Assembly: GCF_013391765.2 (NCBI RefSeq)
Contig: NZ_JACBGI020000024.1
Coordinates: 1 to 39,892 of the forward strand
DNA from: Thiomicrorhabdus heinhorstiae
GTDB taxonomy: Bacteria > Pseudomonadota > Gammaproteobacteria > Thiomicrospirales > Thiomicrospiraceae
Reading direction: 5' to 3'
DNA: 39,892 bases
Position 1 is the stretch's first letter. Every line of letters starts with the position of its first letter. Below are positions 1 through 8,012 of this stretch, piece after piece. The translations under genes and the position numbers were made by a program. The notes below the pieces were generated by a model. The model was not told the origin of the DNA. It saw only the letters and a program-made list of their open reading frames with translations, and made no database searches.

Positions 1-63
1 GGACTGATCCAATAAACGTACTGCGTTTAGTGAACCCATATTTGTATTAATCACCATTGACAT
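1..63 (-). CDS. Flagellin, N-terminal fragment (gene runs off the left edge)
   Basis: The reverse strand from 63 reads 21 codons beginning MSMVINTNMGSLNAVR, the conserved D0 start of bacterial flagellins (filament subunit, exported by the flagellar type III apparatus). A good ribosome site (AGGGAG) lies about 8 nt before the ATG, and a sigma28-type promoter lies about 100 nt further upstream at 163-188. The rest of the gene is outside the window. It is the presumed acceptor of the sugar made by the adjacent glycosylation operon. The family call is secure from the N-terminus; which flagellin paralogue it is cannot be told. Confidence 0.93.
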   Translation of the reverse strand, partial: MSMVINTNMGSLNAVRLLDQS

Positions 64-162
64 GATCTTTCTCCCTTGTGATATATTCACGCTTGTGTTT
101 GTGTATGTATTTGTTTTTAAAGTTTTTTATTTATGAGGCAGTGTCTCCCGCCTTCAATTTAT

Positions 163-188
163 TTAACGGCACATGTCCAGAAGCTTGA
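163..188 (-). promoter_or_regulatory. Sigma28 (FliA) promoter of the flagellin gene
   Basis: The reverse strand reads TCAAGCTT-N10-GCCGTTAA, close to the flagellar sigma28 consensus (TAAAGTTT/TCAAGTTT, about 11 nt, GCCGATAA). It lies about 100 nt upstream of the flagellin ATG, leaving a long AT-rich leader. The spacing equals that of the flgM promoter at 28538-28563, and the two sites support each other. Confidence 0.8.
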
Positions 189-263
189 GAAAAAAATTAC
201 GTTTTTCAGAGTGAAAAAATGTGGAATGGCGTATTTACGGCCTTTTTCACGAACAAAAAATGC

Positions 264-289
264 AAACGGCCTCTAAAAAGAGGCCGTTT
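264..289 (-). terminator. Rho-independent terminator after the glycosylation operon (possibly bidirectional)
   Basis: A perfect 11-bp stem (AAACGGCCTCT / AGAGGCCGTTT) with a 4-nt A loop lies just past the stop codon of the Maf gene. It is flanked by T-rich DNA on both strands, including a TTTTTT run 3 nt after the stem on the minus strand. It separates the glycosylation operon from the downstream flagellin unit. Confidence 0.8.
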
Positions 290-313
290 TTATGGACAAG
301 AGGGGGATAAATT

Positions 314-2797
314 CTATAGTTGGGAGAGTAAATGCAGTGCCGTTTTGTGCTCGGGATGACGATCCACTACCTGCTGAAGATGCTGGCGCGCCAAATCGAC
401 ATGCTGTAATTCCATCAATTTTTGCGCCAGTTGAACCCGCACCGAATCGTTTTCAGGTTTCTGCTGCAGGTACATATTTAAGACTTCCGCAGAAAACTCT
501 TTCTGCCCCAAAAGATCCAGAAGATTGGCATAAGGCAGCATATAATCCAGCGAGTAATGACACAACTGTTCCAGCAGCTGTAAAGAGAGCTGGTTATCCT
601 GCAACTGCATACTGACATTCAGCGCCCGCTTTAAGGACGGGTGGCGAATCGAGGCGAATTCGATCTTCAAATATTCGTGTAATGCATCCTGCCAATTTGC
701 CTGCAGCTCCTGCTTCAAACCGAAACAGAAATGAATAAGGTCCTGTAATCCTTGTTTGTCTTCCATTTGCTGAAGATGCTGAATAATATCTTCTACTTCA
801 ATACCATCCCTGTTTTCAAACGCCTTCAAGGCCCGGTTAAACAGGCTGGGCAGGCTTTGACTGGTCTGTTCTAATTCGGCAAGTTTTTTGGTTTGCGTAT
901 TTTCAATCAGCTGCATGAAATCGGCAACACACTGATCTAACAAAGGTCCATTCTCATTCTCGCGATCTAGCGGATGCCAATTCAGCCATAGCAAAGCGCG
1001 GCCAGGCTGTTCCAGTTCTTGCCATTTGGCGATGCAGAATTTAAGATCATGCCCTTTTAATTCACTTAACCTCAACTCAGCCATTTCGACCGCTTTCAAT
1101 AACGATTTATGAAAAGCCGAACTCGCCGCTTTCACACCGGAATAAAAACTTTGCAGCTGATCCTGGATCTCATTCTGCGACATGGCGGATTCATCTTCGA
1201 TTGACTTGAAATTTGCCGAAAAAGGTTTGTTTTCGTAGTGAAACAGCATATCGCCATCTTCGCCGATCGCTTTATCCACGGACTTTTTAAGCGTAAAAAA
1301 TTTCTTGAGAACCTTGGAATCTTCCTGACCAAAACGATCATACATCTTGGGAATCAAAGCCAAAACCGCTTCGGCATCGGAATGCAGACTGTGGAAACGT
1401 TTAATCTGTTTTTTCAATTGCCCGATAACCGATTGAACTCTGGATTGGCGCTGTTTCCCATCCAGACGCAAAGCATCGATCATCGTTTCGATTTCAAACT
1501 GGATCGCATTCCCCTGCAATTGCAATTCTTGAGGGCTGACATAGGTGACCCTGGCCATCTTGGCGGACTCACGGCCCAGAGTTAAAAATTGCATCGCCGG
1601 TTTCTGTTGCAGATAGTTGTTTACCTGCATTTCCAGCATATCTCTTCCCAAGGCATATCTTGGCTGGGTCTGCGCCTGTTCTCCGGCATTATTTTCGACC
1701 GACAGAACTTCTTTAAACACGAATTTACCGCCTGCTTTGGCTTCGTCGGAACCGGATTCAAAAGCCTGCTTACCGGCAAAACACATATCGACACCGCTAA
1801 AGATAATCGTCGAGCACCCCAGTTCGAAAGCGATGTGAGTCGCCGTATTAATGACATTCGGACCCGGCGCGTCAAAATTCGCTGCTTCATCGTTTGCCCA
1901 CGGCATCGCCTTGCCCAAATAAGCACTGACACCCGACCACTGGGCAAGAATTTTCGGATTGATATGATAACTGTGCACCAGCAGGCTCTTATTCCAGAAA
2001 GAGAAAATGCCCTTGGAGTTATCGAAACTGACATCATGCGGGTCGACGGAAACGAAAATATCCGGGTCAATCCCTTCTTTAATAAGCCGACGCGCTATGC
2101 GCGCTGCAGAAAAAATGACTACTCGTTGCTGATTGCTCTTGATCCATTCAATGGCGGAATCCAGTGTCGGCCCCCCGCCAAGCACCAGCGCAACCGAACC
2201 TTCAAGGCGGTTTTTCATCTGCCCGAATGGATTGAGGTTATCGGCCAGATTCATTAACTGGGCATCAACAAACGGTCGTGAATTCAAAGCGATTAATTCT
2301 TGATGGATTAACTGGGTGTAAGCTTCTTCGAATTTTTTGCGCAGCTGGCCGTATTCGCTGCCGGGTTCGGCGTCTTCCGCTGCAAACGAGCGTAACAGTG
2401 TGATCTTGTTACGCACCAGATACGACATGAAATAAGAGCCGACATTCGCGAGATTAAACTGATCTGAAACCAGCAAAACCTGGGGTAATTTTTCCGAATC
2501 CGCAAAAGAATCCCGCTGTTTTTCGGCGATATCCAGATGAGACGTCGCTTCGTCGAAATCGATCAGAAGGTAGTGGGTGTGTTTGGGTAAAGAAGTGTGC
2601 GTTTGCAGAAAGCGATACAGAAGTCCGGAATCCGAACCAATGATAATGAACAGATGGTCTTCTTCCTGTAAAAGTTCGGGATAGTAACGATGATACAAGA
2701 CTTCCGAAGACTGCTTTACAAACCAACGACCGTTAATCTCCGGGAAGAATTTTTCACCAAACGCATTCGTTTCTAAAGCACCAAATCTTGAACTCAT
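314..2797 (-). CDS. Maf-type (DUF115) motility-associated flagellin glycosyltransferase
   Basis: Large protein of about 827 aa. A central DUF115/MptE-like domain shows VALVLGGGPTLDSAIEWI followed by a Rossmann-like segment with FVSVDPHD, as in Maf proteins, which transfer pseudaminic or legionaminic acid to flagellin serines and threonines in the cytoplasm. The last ~150 residues are helical repeats resembling TPRs (QLLEQLCHYSLDYMLPYANL, LARQHLQQVVDRHPEH), probably for partner binding. It is the last gene of the sugar operon, immediately upstream of flagellin, as expected for the transferase step. The ATG at 2797 (AAGGA 11 nt upstream) is chosen; an in-frame GTG at 2833 is the alternative. 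Which sugar it uses is inferred from the neighbours. Confidence 0.85.
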   Translation of the reverse strand: MSSRFGALETNAFGEKFFPEINGRWFVKQSSEVLYHRYYPELLQEEDHLFIIIGSDSGLLYRFLQTHTSLPKHTHYLLIDFDEATSHLDIAEKQRDSFADSEKLPQVLLVSDQFNLANVGSYFMSYLVRNKITLLRSFAAEDAEPGSEYGQLRKKFEEAYTQLIHQELIALNSRPFVDAQLMNLADNLNPFGQMKNRLEGSVALVLGGGPTLDSAIEWIKSNQQRVVIFSAARIARRLIKEGIDPDIFVSVDPHDVSFDNSKGIFSFWNKSLLVHSYHINPKILAQWSGVSAYLGKAMPWANDEAANFDAPGPNVINTATHIAFELGCSTIIFSGVDMCFAGKQAFESGSDEAKAGGKFVFKEVLSVENNAGEQAQTQPRYALGRDMLEMQVNNYLQQKPAMQFLTLGRESAKMARVTYVSPQELQLQGNAIQFEIETMIDALRLDGKQRQSRVQSVIGQLKKQIKRFHSLHSDAEAVLALIPKMYDRFGQEDSKVLKKFFTLKKSVDKAIGEDGDMLFHYENKPFSANFKSIEDESAMSQNEIQDQLQSFYSGVKAASSAFHKSLLKAVEMAELRLSELKGHDLKFCIAKWQELEQPGRALLWLNWHPLDRENENGPLLDQCVADFMQLIENTQTKKLAELEQTSQSLPSLFNRALKAFENRDGIEVEDIIQHLQQMEDKQGLQDLIHFCFGLKQELQANWQDALHEYLKIEFASIRHPSLKRALNVSMQLQDNQLSLQLLEQLCHYSLDYMLPYANLLDLLGQKEFSAEVLNMYLQQKPENDSVRVQLAQKLMELQHVDLARQHLQQVVDRHPEHKTALHLLSQL

Positions 2798-2854
2798 CAA
2801 ACTGATTATCCTTTTTCGTAAAAAACGTCCCACTACTCCGGAACAGCACCCGAT

Positions 2855-3922
2855 CTACTTGAGCGGCGTAAAATGCAGCTCGTAATCGACCTGAGCCTGC
2901 TCGAAATCCGGGAAATGTCCGATATCTTTCCAGTATTCGGTAATGGGGAAAGCTCCCACTTTTCCGGAATCCTTGGCGAGTAATTCGTCCAGCAATGTCG
3001 GCATATCGTAAAACTGGTTGTAAGGGATCATCGACAAGAGTGACGGCGTCAGCACATAAATCCCGGCATTCAAAAAGTAGCGGTACACCGGCTTTTCGAC
3101 GATTTTCTGTACCGATTCGTTATCGACCTCAACTACTCCGTAAGGTATCTGTTGGGTATACTCGCGGACACAAACCGTCACGTCGTTACTATGCTGGCGA
3201 TGCATTTTCAAAAGAGAGACAAAATCGACCTTGGTCAGCAGGTCACCGTTCATAACAATCAAATCTTCATCGACTTGGCGATTGATCAAACTCAGTGCTC
3301 CGGCAGTTCCCAGACGCTGCTCTTCGCGAATATATTCGATGTGAACACCCCAGTTTTCACCGTTGCCGAAGTAATCTTTGATTTGGTCACCGAGGTAGTT
3401 GATACAGAAGTAGAAGTGATTGAATCCCTGTTCGGAAAAACGCTCCAGAATGGTTTCCAGAATCGGCTTACCGCCGATTTCCAGAAGCGGCTTGGGAGTA
3501 TCTTCAGTTAAAGGACGCAGACGTGTACCCAGTCCGCCAAGCATCAGTACCACCGAACTCGTCTGGCGGACAATCGGCGTGTTTTTGTCGTAAACGAGCT
3601 CAACCAGTTTCCCTTCGTCGTCGATTACCGGTAAATGGCGGCATTGCGCGCTTTTCATTACTTGTCGCCAACCGGCTAAGTTCATGTGGCTGGAACCGGT
3701 TTTAGGGGATGAATTCATTGCCTCTCTGACCGACGAAGCCAAAGTACACCCTGCCAGAAGAGCACGACGGATATCCCCGTCGGTAATGACTCCCTTGAGC
3801 ACGCCCTCTTCATTCGTCACCAGAACGATTTGCATCGCATACCGATCCAGCAGAGCCATGGCATCTCGAATCGAAGCATCTTCGTAAAGCGTAATATTTT
3901 TAAAATCCGGGTAAAGCTTCAT
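2855..3922 (-). CDS. ptmE: CBS-domain nucleotidyltransferase, PtmE-like (glucosamine-1-phosphate guanylyltransferase)
   Basis: 355 aa. Residues 1-120 form a pair of CBS motifs (IVLVTNEEGVLKGVITDGDI and a second copy ending HLPVIDDEGKLVELV). From about residue 124 a sugar-nucleotide transferase domain begins with LGGLGTRLRPLT and TPKPLL, the NTP-binding signature, followed by GTAGAL and a NGDL metal site. This CBS plus nucleotidyltransferase layout is that of Campylobacter PtmE, which makes GDP-GlcN, the committed donor for the GDP-based legionaminic-acid route. The gene sits 14 nt behind the kinase-like gene and before maf. The substrate is inferred from layout and context; other hexose-1-phosphates remain possible. 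Confidence 0.8.
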   Translation of the reverse strand: MKLYPDFKNITLYEDASIRDAMALLDRYAMQIVLVTNEEGVLKGVITDGDIRRALLAGCTLASSVREAMNSSPKTGSSHMNLAGWRQVMKSAQCRHLPVIDDEGKLVELVYDKNTPIVRQTSSVVLMLGGLGTRLRPLTEDTPKPLLEIGGKPILETILERFSEQGFNHFYFCINYLGDQIKDYFGNGENWGVHIEYIREEQRLGTAGALSLINRQVDEDLIVMNGDLLTKVDFVSLLKMHRQHSNDVTVCVREYTQQIPYGVVEVDNESVQKIVEKPVYRYFLNAGIYVLTPSLLSMIPYNQFYDMPTLLDELLAKDSGKVGAFPITEYWKDIGHFPDFEQAQVDYELHFTPLK

Positions 3923-3936
3923 CTTTTCACACTGCC

Positions 3937-4968
3937 CTATTCGACCAACTTATCAAAGGTATCGGCATGGCACTTAACTTGTTCAATCAGATTAATAAAC
4001 TTTTTCCATTCCGAGTCATACCAGACACCGTAGAGCTGGAACCGTTCAATTAAAACACACTGCGAACGGAGGCAACAAGCAATCATGGCGTCCGAAAGGG
4101 ACATAGGCAAAGAGAAAGCCCCATATGCCTGCAAAAATTCGCGACACGCATCAAGCACATTCGGGTTGCCGTCTCTTTGAATCCAAAAGACCCGGTGAAT
4201 CAGCATGCCGACATCCATCACTCTCGGCAAAAAACTGTAATGGCTGTTTTCAAAATCAATAATGATCGGAGCCTTGTCCTCAGTCCGCTGTAATACATTA
4301 CCCGGGTTCAGGTCGCCATGTACGACCTGAGCGTCGGATAACGGAAAATTCAACAGTTCCAGATGCATTTCAAATTCATGAATAAACGACTCGGTCAGAC
4401 AAGGAACACCAGCTTCTACCCCTAAAAAACCGTTGCGAGCCGACACACTTCGATCACGAAAACTCTGCCAGCAGGTTTGAAAACTCGCTAAACGCTTAAG
4501 CCAGCTATGTTTGATCTCTTCCACATCGGCAACCGACAGACTCGTTTGCAAACAGTCGTGCACCTCAGCCAAATAGTTACCCAGCTTCCGCGATGACTCA
4601 CTATCCGCAGCAAACGGCTGCAACTGCATATAAGGCAGATGACAAATGCAGAAATCTCCCTGTTGCGAGACATCCATTTGCCGCGACAGAACACCTTGTT
4701 GCAATAGCTGCTTTTCAAAACGTGCCGAGTGCTTTTCCAAAGGCAGCACCTTCGCCGGAAGCACTTTATAAAAATCGCTCCAGTCTTGGCTCAGGTCTTT
4801 TCGATAACGAAAAAATCCCTCTGGGAAGTGGTAGCTGCTCGGTAGAACTTCAAATACGCCGGCTTCGATAGACAGGATTTTGCCCAAGCGATTCTGTTCG
4901 CTTACCGTCAAACTTTGAAATCCGTCCGGGCCGTGGCGGTGATCGAGAAACGCCGGAGTCTTATGCAT
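3937..4968 (-). CDS. APH-fold small-molecule kinase (aminoglycoside/choline kinase-like), unknown substrate
   Basis: 343 aa. The catalytic loop HGDLNPGNVL (217-226) and the metal-binding IDFEN (237-241) are the Brenner and DFG-like motifs of the APH/choline-kinase superfamily. A lysine in FYKVLPAKVL (67-75) may serve nucleotide binding in the small lobe. All motif residues expected for activity are present. It lies in the legionaminic-acid operon between a glycosyltransferase-like gene and the PtmE-like gene, so a sugar or sugar derivative is the likely substrate rather than a drug. The ATG has GGAG 7 nt upstream. It is not part of the known CMP-legionaminic acid pathway. Confidence 0.7.
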   Translation of the reverse strand: MHKTPAFLDHRHGPDGFQSLTVSEQNRLGKILSIEAGVFEVLPSSYHFPEGFFRYRKDLSQDWSDFYKVLPAKVLPLEKHSARFEKQLLQQGVLSRQMDVSQQGDFCICHLPYMQLQPFAADSESSRKLGNYLAEVHDCLQTSLSVADVEEIKHSWLKRLASFQTCWQSFRDRSVSARNGFLGVEAGVPCLTESFIHEFEMHLELLNFPLSDAQVVHGDLNPGNVLQRTEDKAPIIIDFENSHYSFLPRVMDVGMLIHRVFWIQRDGNPNVLDACREFLQAYGAFSLPMSLSDAMIACCLRSQCVLIERFQLYGVWYDSEWKKFINLIEQVKCHADTFDKLVE

Positions 4969-5031
4969 AACAAATCTCCAGCATCACCGGTAATTCAGAA
5001 TTTACCAGGATAATTTGCGACATAATCGGTT

Positions 5032-6186
5032 CTAAGTCATTAAACGGCATATGACTTCCATTGACTTTTCAACCGCATAATCGGCCGGCGGCAGATGCAG
5101 TTTTGCGTTGTGTCCCAATGTCAAACGGACACTGTCATCCATCGCTTCGGCAAAACGATCTGCAAACTGTTCTTTCGAGGTTACGGCAAGTGCAAACTCT
5201 TCGGAAACCACCGGAATTTCTTCAAGATGGGAATAACGATGAAACCACTCGCGAATCGTCGGGTCAAAAAACAGATACAGAGTGCTTGAAAAAGGCTGCG
5301 TGGTTTTTTCGTTTAAGCAGACATTATCGAAACCGCCGCTCGAAAAACAACTGACCACCATATCCGCTAACAGCAGGCAATCAACAAACGAGTGCTTACT
5401 GACATCTTGCCAACAACCGGGTATGGAGTCCTGCAGAAGCTGGTGAACTACAGCGACCTGCTCGGAATCTTCCTTAGGATGCGCGCGGTAAAGCAGATAA
5501 TACGACTCGGAAGTTTCTTCTATTTTACGGTGCAGAAAATCCGCAAATACCTGCTGGGTTTTTAGATAACCTTCAACCTGCCACAGCGGTTGTCCAAGCC
5601 ATAAAACAAGTGTCTTGTTGCATATCGGAAAATCGTTTCTAAGTTCCGCTCTGCGCGCCTCGACATCCAGAGACTGATACGGAGCGTGCCGTAATGAGCC
5701 TACAGCAAAGCAGGTAATCTCGGGATAGGTGGCCGCATTCATTTGCACCGCTCCATCGTCAATTACCAAAGCATAATCCGGCAAAGCATCCAATTCACTA
5801 TTAAAACCTCCCCAGAAAGTTTGCAACGCCAGACTCGCAATACCGAGTTCCCGTGAGAAAAGAAGCAGAGCCTCATCCACACCCACTCCCGGCCCGGAAA
5901 CGCCGGTCAATACCAAATCAGGAGAGCAGGCTTGCAGCTTGTCCCTCAAAGCGGATTCTTTCAGCCAGCGTTCTTTCGAAATGCCGTCGCTCCAATCTTT
6001 TAAGGTAACCTGCTCGACTTCGATGCCTTCGACTTGAAACTCCCCCTCGCACCAGATATCAAAGGCCGGAGATTGTAGCCAGAGCCTAACCGAATATTGT
6101 TGGGCCAATGCCGGCAGCAACTGCTGAACCGCCTGCAGACTTGCCGGATCGCGTGCTGAAACCAGGATGCGTTTTAATGGACTCAC
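5032..6186 (-). CDS. GT-B-like glycosyltransferase, unknown acceptor
   Basis: About 384 aa from a GTG at 6186, 4 nt past the stop of the upstream NeuB-like gene; longer versions would overlap that gene by over 200 nt. The N-terminal half starts KRILVSARDPAS and has TGVSGPGVGVDEALL (about 94-108), then a FWGGFNS loop. The C-terminal half has YRAHPKED (about 233-240) and a Ser-rich SCFSSGGFDN motif (about 280-289), the donor-site pattern of GT-B enzymes and of UDP-GlcNAc 2-epimerase-like folds. It probably transfers or modifies a nonulosonic acid or linked sugar. I cannot assign it to a GT family by eye, so the function is inferred from fold-like motifs and operon context. Confidence 0.6.
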   Translation of the reverse strand: MSPLKRILVSARDPASLQAVQQLLPALAQQYSVRLWLQSPAFDIWCEGEFQVEGIEVEQVTLKDWSDGISKERWLKESALRDKLQACSPDLVLTGVSGPGVGVDEALLLFSRELGIASLALQTFWGGFNSELDALPDYALVIDDGAVQMNAATYPEITCFAVGSLRHAPYQSLDVEARRAELRNDFPICNKTLVLWLGQPLWQVEGYLKTQQVFADFLHRKIEETSESYYLLYRAHPKEDSEQVAVVHQLLQDSIPGCWQDVSKHSFVDCLLLADMVVSCFSSGGFDNVCLNEKTTQPFSSTLYLFFDPTIREWFHRYSHLEEIPVVSEEFALAVTSKEQFADRFAEAMDDSVRLTLGHNAKLHLPPADYAVEKSMEVICRLMT

Positions 6187-6190
6187 TCCA

Positions 6191-7228
6191 TTAATCCAAA
6201 CAACCAAGCGTGATGGGTTGCCGAGCGGCAATCTTTTTACCCACTCTCTTTCCGACAACTTGCGACCAGAGTTCAACCGGAATACCGAGTGCCGGCCAGG
6301 CGAAAGTGGCCGTATCCAGAGAAATAACGTCTCCTTCCTGCAGAATCTGCTTGGCGACCAGTCCCATTCTGGCGGCATGGGTCGCACTCGGAGGCGGGCG
6401 CATTCCTCTATGACACGCCTCATAAAGCACCTGAATCTGGTGCATTACCTGCGGGACTTCATCGATCAACATGGCGTGCGCCGAATCCTGTTCGCCCTGC
6501 ATCGACGGAAGAATCACGCCTTTCTCGAGAATAGCAGCGCCTAAAGGAACCGATGCCAGCAACATATCGTTACCGTCGTAATGATCGGATAGACCGACAG
6601 GACAGTGAAAGGTGTCGCGTAAAATCGGTAGCATCGATAGATATTGTTCGCTCGCAGGAGCCGGCGGCGCCAAAGGACTGTGTTCCAACAGCAGATCCTT
6701 ACCACCAGCATTGCGGTACCACTCTACCGCACGGGCGATTTCGAAAAAATGCGCTTTTCCGGTATCGATAATCGTCGGAATGCCCTTTTGCGCCAGATAT
6801 TCAATTAAAGGCTGGTGCACCAGATTCGAGGAAGCGACTTTCAAAGCCTTGGCCCCGATCGAAATCGCAAAGTCCGCTCCATCCAAATCATAGACCGAAA
6901 AAACCAGTTGAATCCCTTTTTCTCTGGGATAGGAAAACAGATTTTCATACTGCTCGAATGACATAATCTTGCGTTCGATCAGTTGCCGGTAATTCTCTTT
7001 TTTATAGGTTTTGGATGACTTATCGTAATAGGCGGTTTCAAACTCGATATCCAAAGCCAGATCGGCAGAATGCAGAATTTCGCCCTTGAGGCATTCAACC
7101 CCGTAACCGATCAGCCGATCGATTAATTCATGCGCTAACTGCTTATCCTGATTAAAAAAAGTTCCAACCTCAGGCAAAAAGATAGGGCTTGGTGCGGTAT
7201 CACCTAAATAGTCGCTGAATTTAAACAT
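6191..7228 (-). CDS. Divergent NeuB-family (sialic acid synthase-like) protein with C-terminal SAF domain
   Basis: 345 aa. The NeuB barrel is recognisable by FLPEVGTF, FSVYDLDGADF, KVASSNLVHQPL, IIDTGKAHFFEI and VGLSDHYDGND, followed by a SAF/antifreeze-like domain (about 285-345: LVAKQILQEGDVISLD). It is a paralogue of the canonical LegI three genes upstream in the same operon. It keeps the metal-ligand histidine of GLSDH (H216) but has EKG (235-237) where synthases have EKH, so the second metal histidine is replaced by glycine. The phosphate/PEP motif STPFD is SVYDL, and KFQ is KGE. It may therefore be a different aldolase, a lyase or a non-catalytic partner. The ATG has AGGGGACGGA directly upstream. 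Confidence 0.75.
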   Translation of the reverse strand: MFKFSDYLGDTAPSPIFLPEVGTFFNQDKQLAHELIDRLIGYGVECLKGEILHSADLALDIEFETAYYDKSSKTYKKENYRQLIERKIMSFEQYENLFSYPREKGIQLVFSVYDLDGADFAISIGAKALKVASSNLVHQPLIEYLAQKGIPTIIDTGKAHFFEIARAVEWYRNAGGKDLLLEHSPLAPPAPASEQYLSMLPILRDTFHCPVGLSDHYDGNDMLLASVPLGAAILEKGVILPSMQGEQDSAHAMLIDEVPQVMHQIQVLYEACHRGMRPPPSATHAARMGLVAKQILQEGDVISLDTATFAWPALGIPVELWSQVVGKRVGKKIAARQPITLGCLD

Positions 7229-7238
7229 TCCGTCCCCT

Positions 7239-7961
7239 TCAAGCCTGCGGCGTTTTTAAAAAGTGTTCGTAAATAGCGTGGGCATAGATAAGATCTTCTT
7301 CTATATCGATGTCAACCGAGCGGAACTCCGGCATAGGCAAGATTTTGAAATTACGGCTGTAAAAACGGTTTTCTTTAAGGAAAGTCTCCGTCCAAGCAAG
7401 ATAAATCGCCCCGTTCGGGTAATACATATCCGGATAATCCTGACTTCGGGTTTTGCCCTGAATCACGCGCGTATCTTCAAGTAAAGGGTGTGCAACACCA
7501 TCGTTCCCTTCCTGAAAAATAAAATCCGCGACCACCGGGCTCGGTTTCATGGAAATGACCGAATCGACCTGTGCGTTTAACAGAGCCTGCGCTTTGACAA
7601 TGTCTTCGGCGGAGCGAAAAGGACAGGTCGGCAGCAATAAGCAGCAGCGCTGATACTCTTCTCCCTGAGCGGCAAGTTCTCTCAAAAGATGTCCCAGCAC
7701 TTCCGGAGCCGTTACCGTATCCCCGGAAAACGCCTCACTTCTCTGATGCAGTACGATTTTATCCCTACCGTACTTTTCGGCCGCTTCGAGAATTTCCAGG
7801 TCATCACTGGAAACGACGATTTTTTCGAAGGCGCCCGATTCAATCGCCGACTCGATGGTCCAGGCAATAAGCGGTTTGTCATTCAGCAAAGCCACGTTTT
7901 TTCTCGGAAAGCGTTTGGAGCCGCCACGGGCGGGAATAAAAGCGATGGTATTATTTTTCAT
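7239..7961 (-). CDS. legF: CMP-legionaminic acid synthetase (acylneuraminate cytidylyltransferase)
   Basis: 240 aa. It begins with AFIPARGGSKRFPRKN, the CTP-binding P-loop of CMP-sialate synthetases, followed by the expected IVVSSDD, LLPTCPFRSAEDI and ANGAIYLA-like (PNGAIYLAWTE) motifs. The enzyme activates the free nonulosonic acid with CTP to give the CMP-sugar used by Maf-type transferases. It lies in the legionaminic-acid operon after legG (51-nt gap) and before the NeuB-like gene (10-nt gap). No strong ribosome site is visible upstream of the ATG. The family is certain; legionaminate rather than pseudaminate or sialate is inferred from the legB/C/G neighbours. Confidence 0.88.
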   Translation of the reverse strand: MKNNTIAFIPARGGSKRFPRKNVALLNDKPLIAWTIESAIESGAFEKIVVSSDDLEILEAAEKYGRDKIVLHQRSEAFSGDTVTAPEVLGHLLRELAAQGEEYQRCCLLLPTCPFRSAEDIVKAQALLNAQVDSVISMKPSPVVADFIFQEGNDGVAHPLLEDTRVIQGKTRSQDYPDMYYPNGAIYLAWTETFLKENRFYSRNFKILPMPEFRSVDIDIEEDLIYAHAIYEHFLKTPQA

Positions 7962-8012
7962 TCAGGTTAAAACACTCTGTAAACAACTCGGCACGTCGAA
8001 CAGTGGAAAACA

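Noticed and set aside
292-615. Plus-strand open frame of 107 codons antisense to the Maf gene
   Set aside because: It lies opposite the conserved TPR-like end of a clear gene, begins inside the terminator region, and its translation has no domain-like pattern.
1589-2257. 222-codon plus-strand open frame antisense to the Maf gene
   Set aside because: It is the complement of the conserved DUF115 domain; length is explained by codon bias of the real gene, and there is no ribosome site or family signal.
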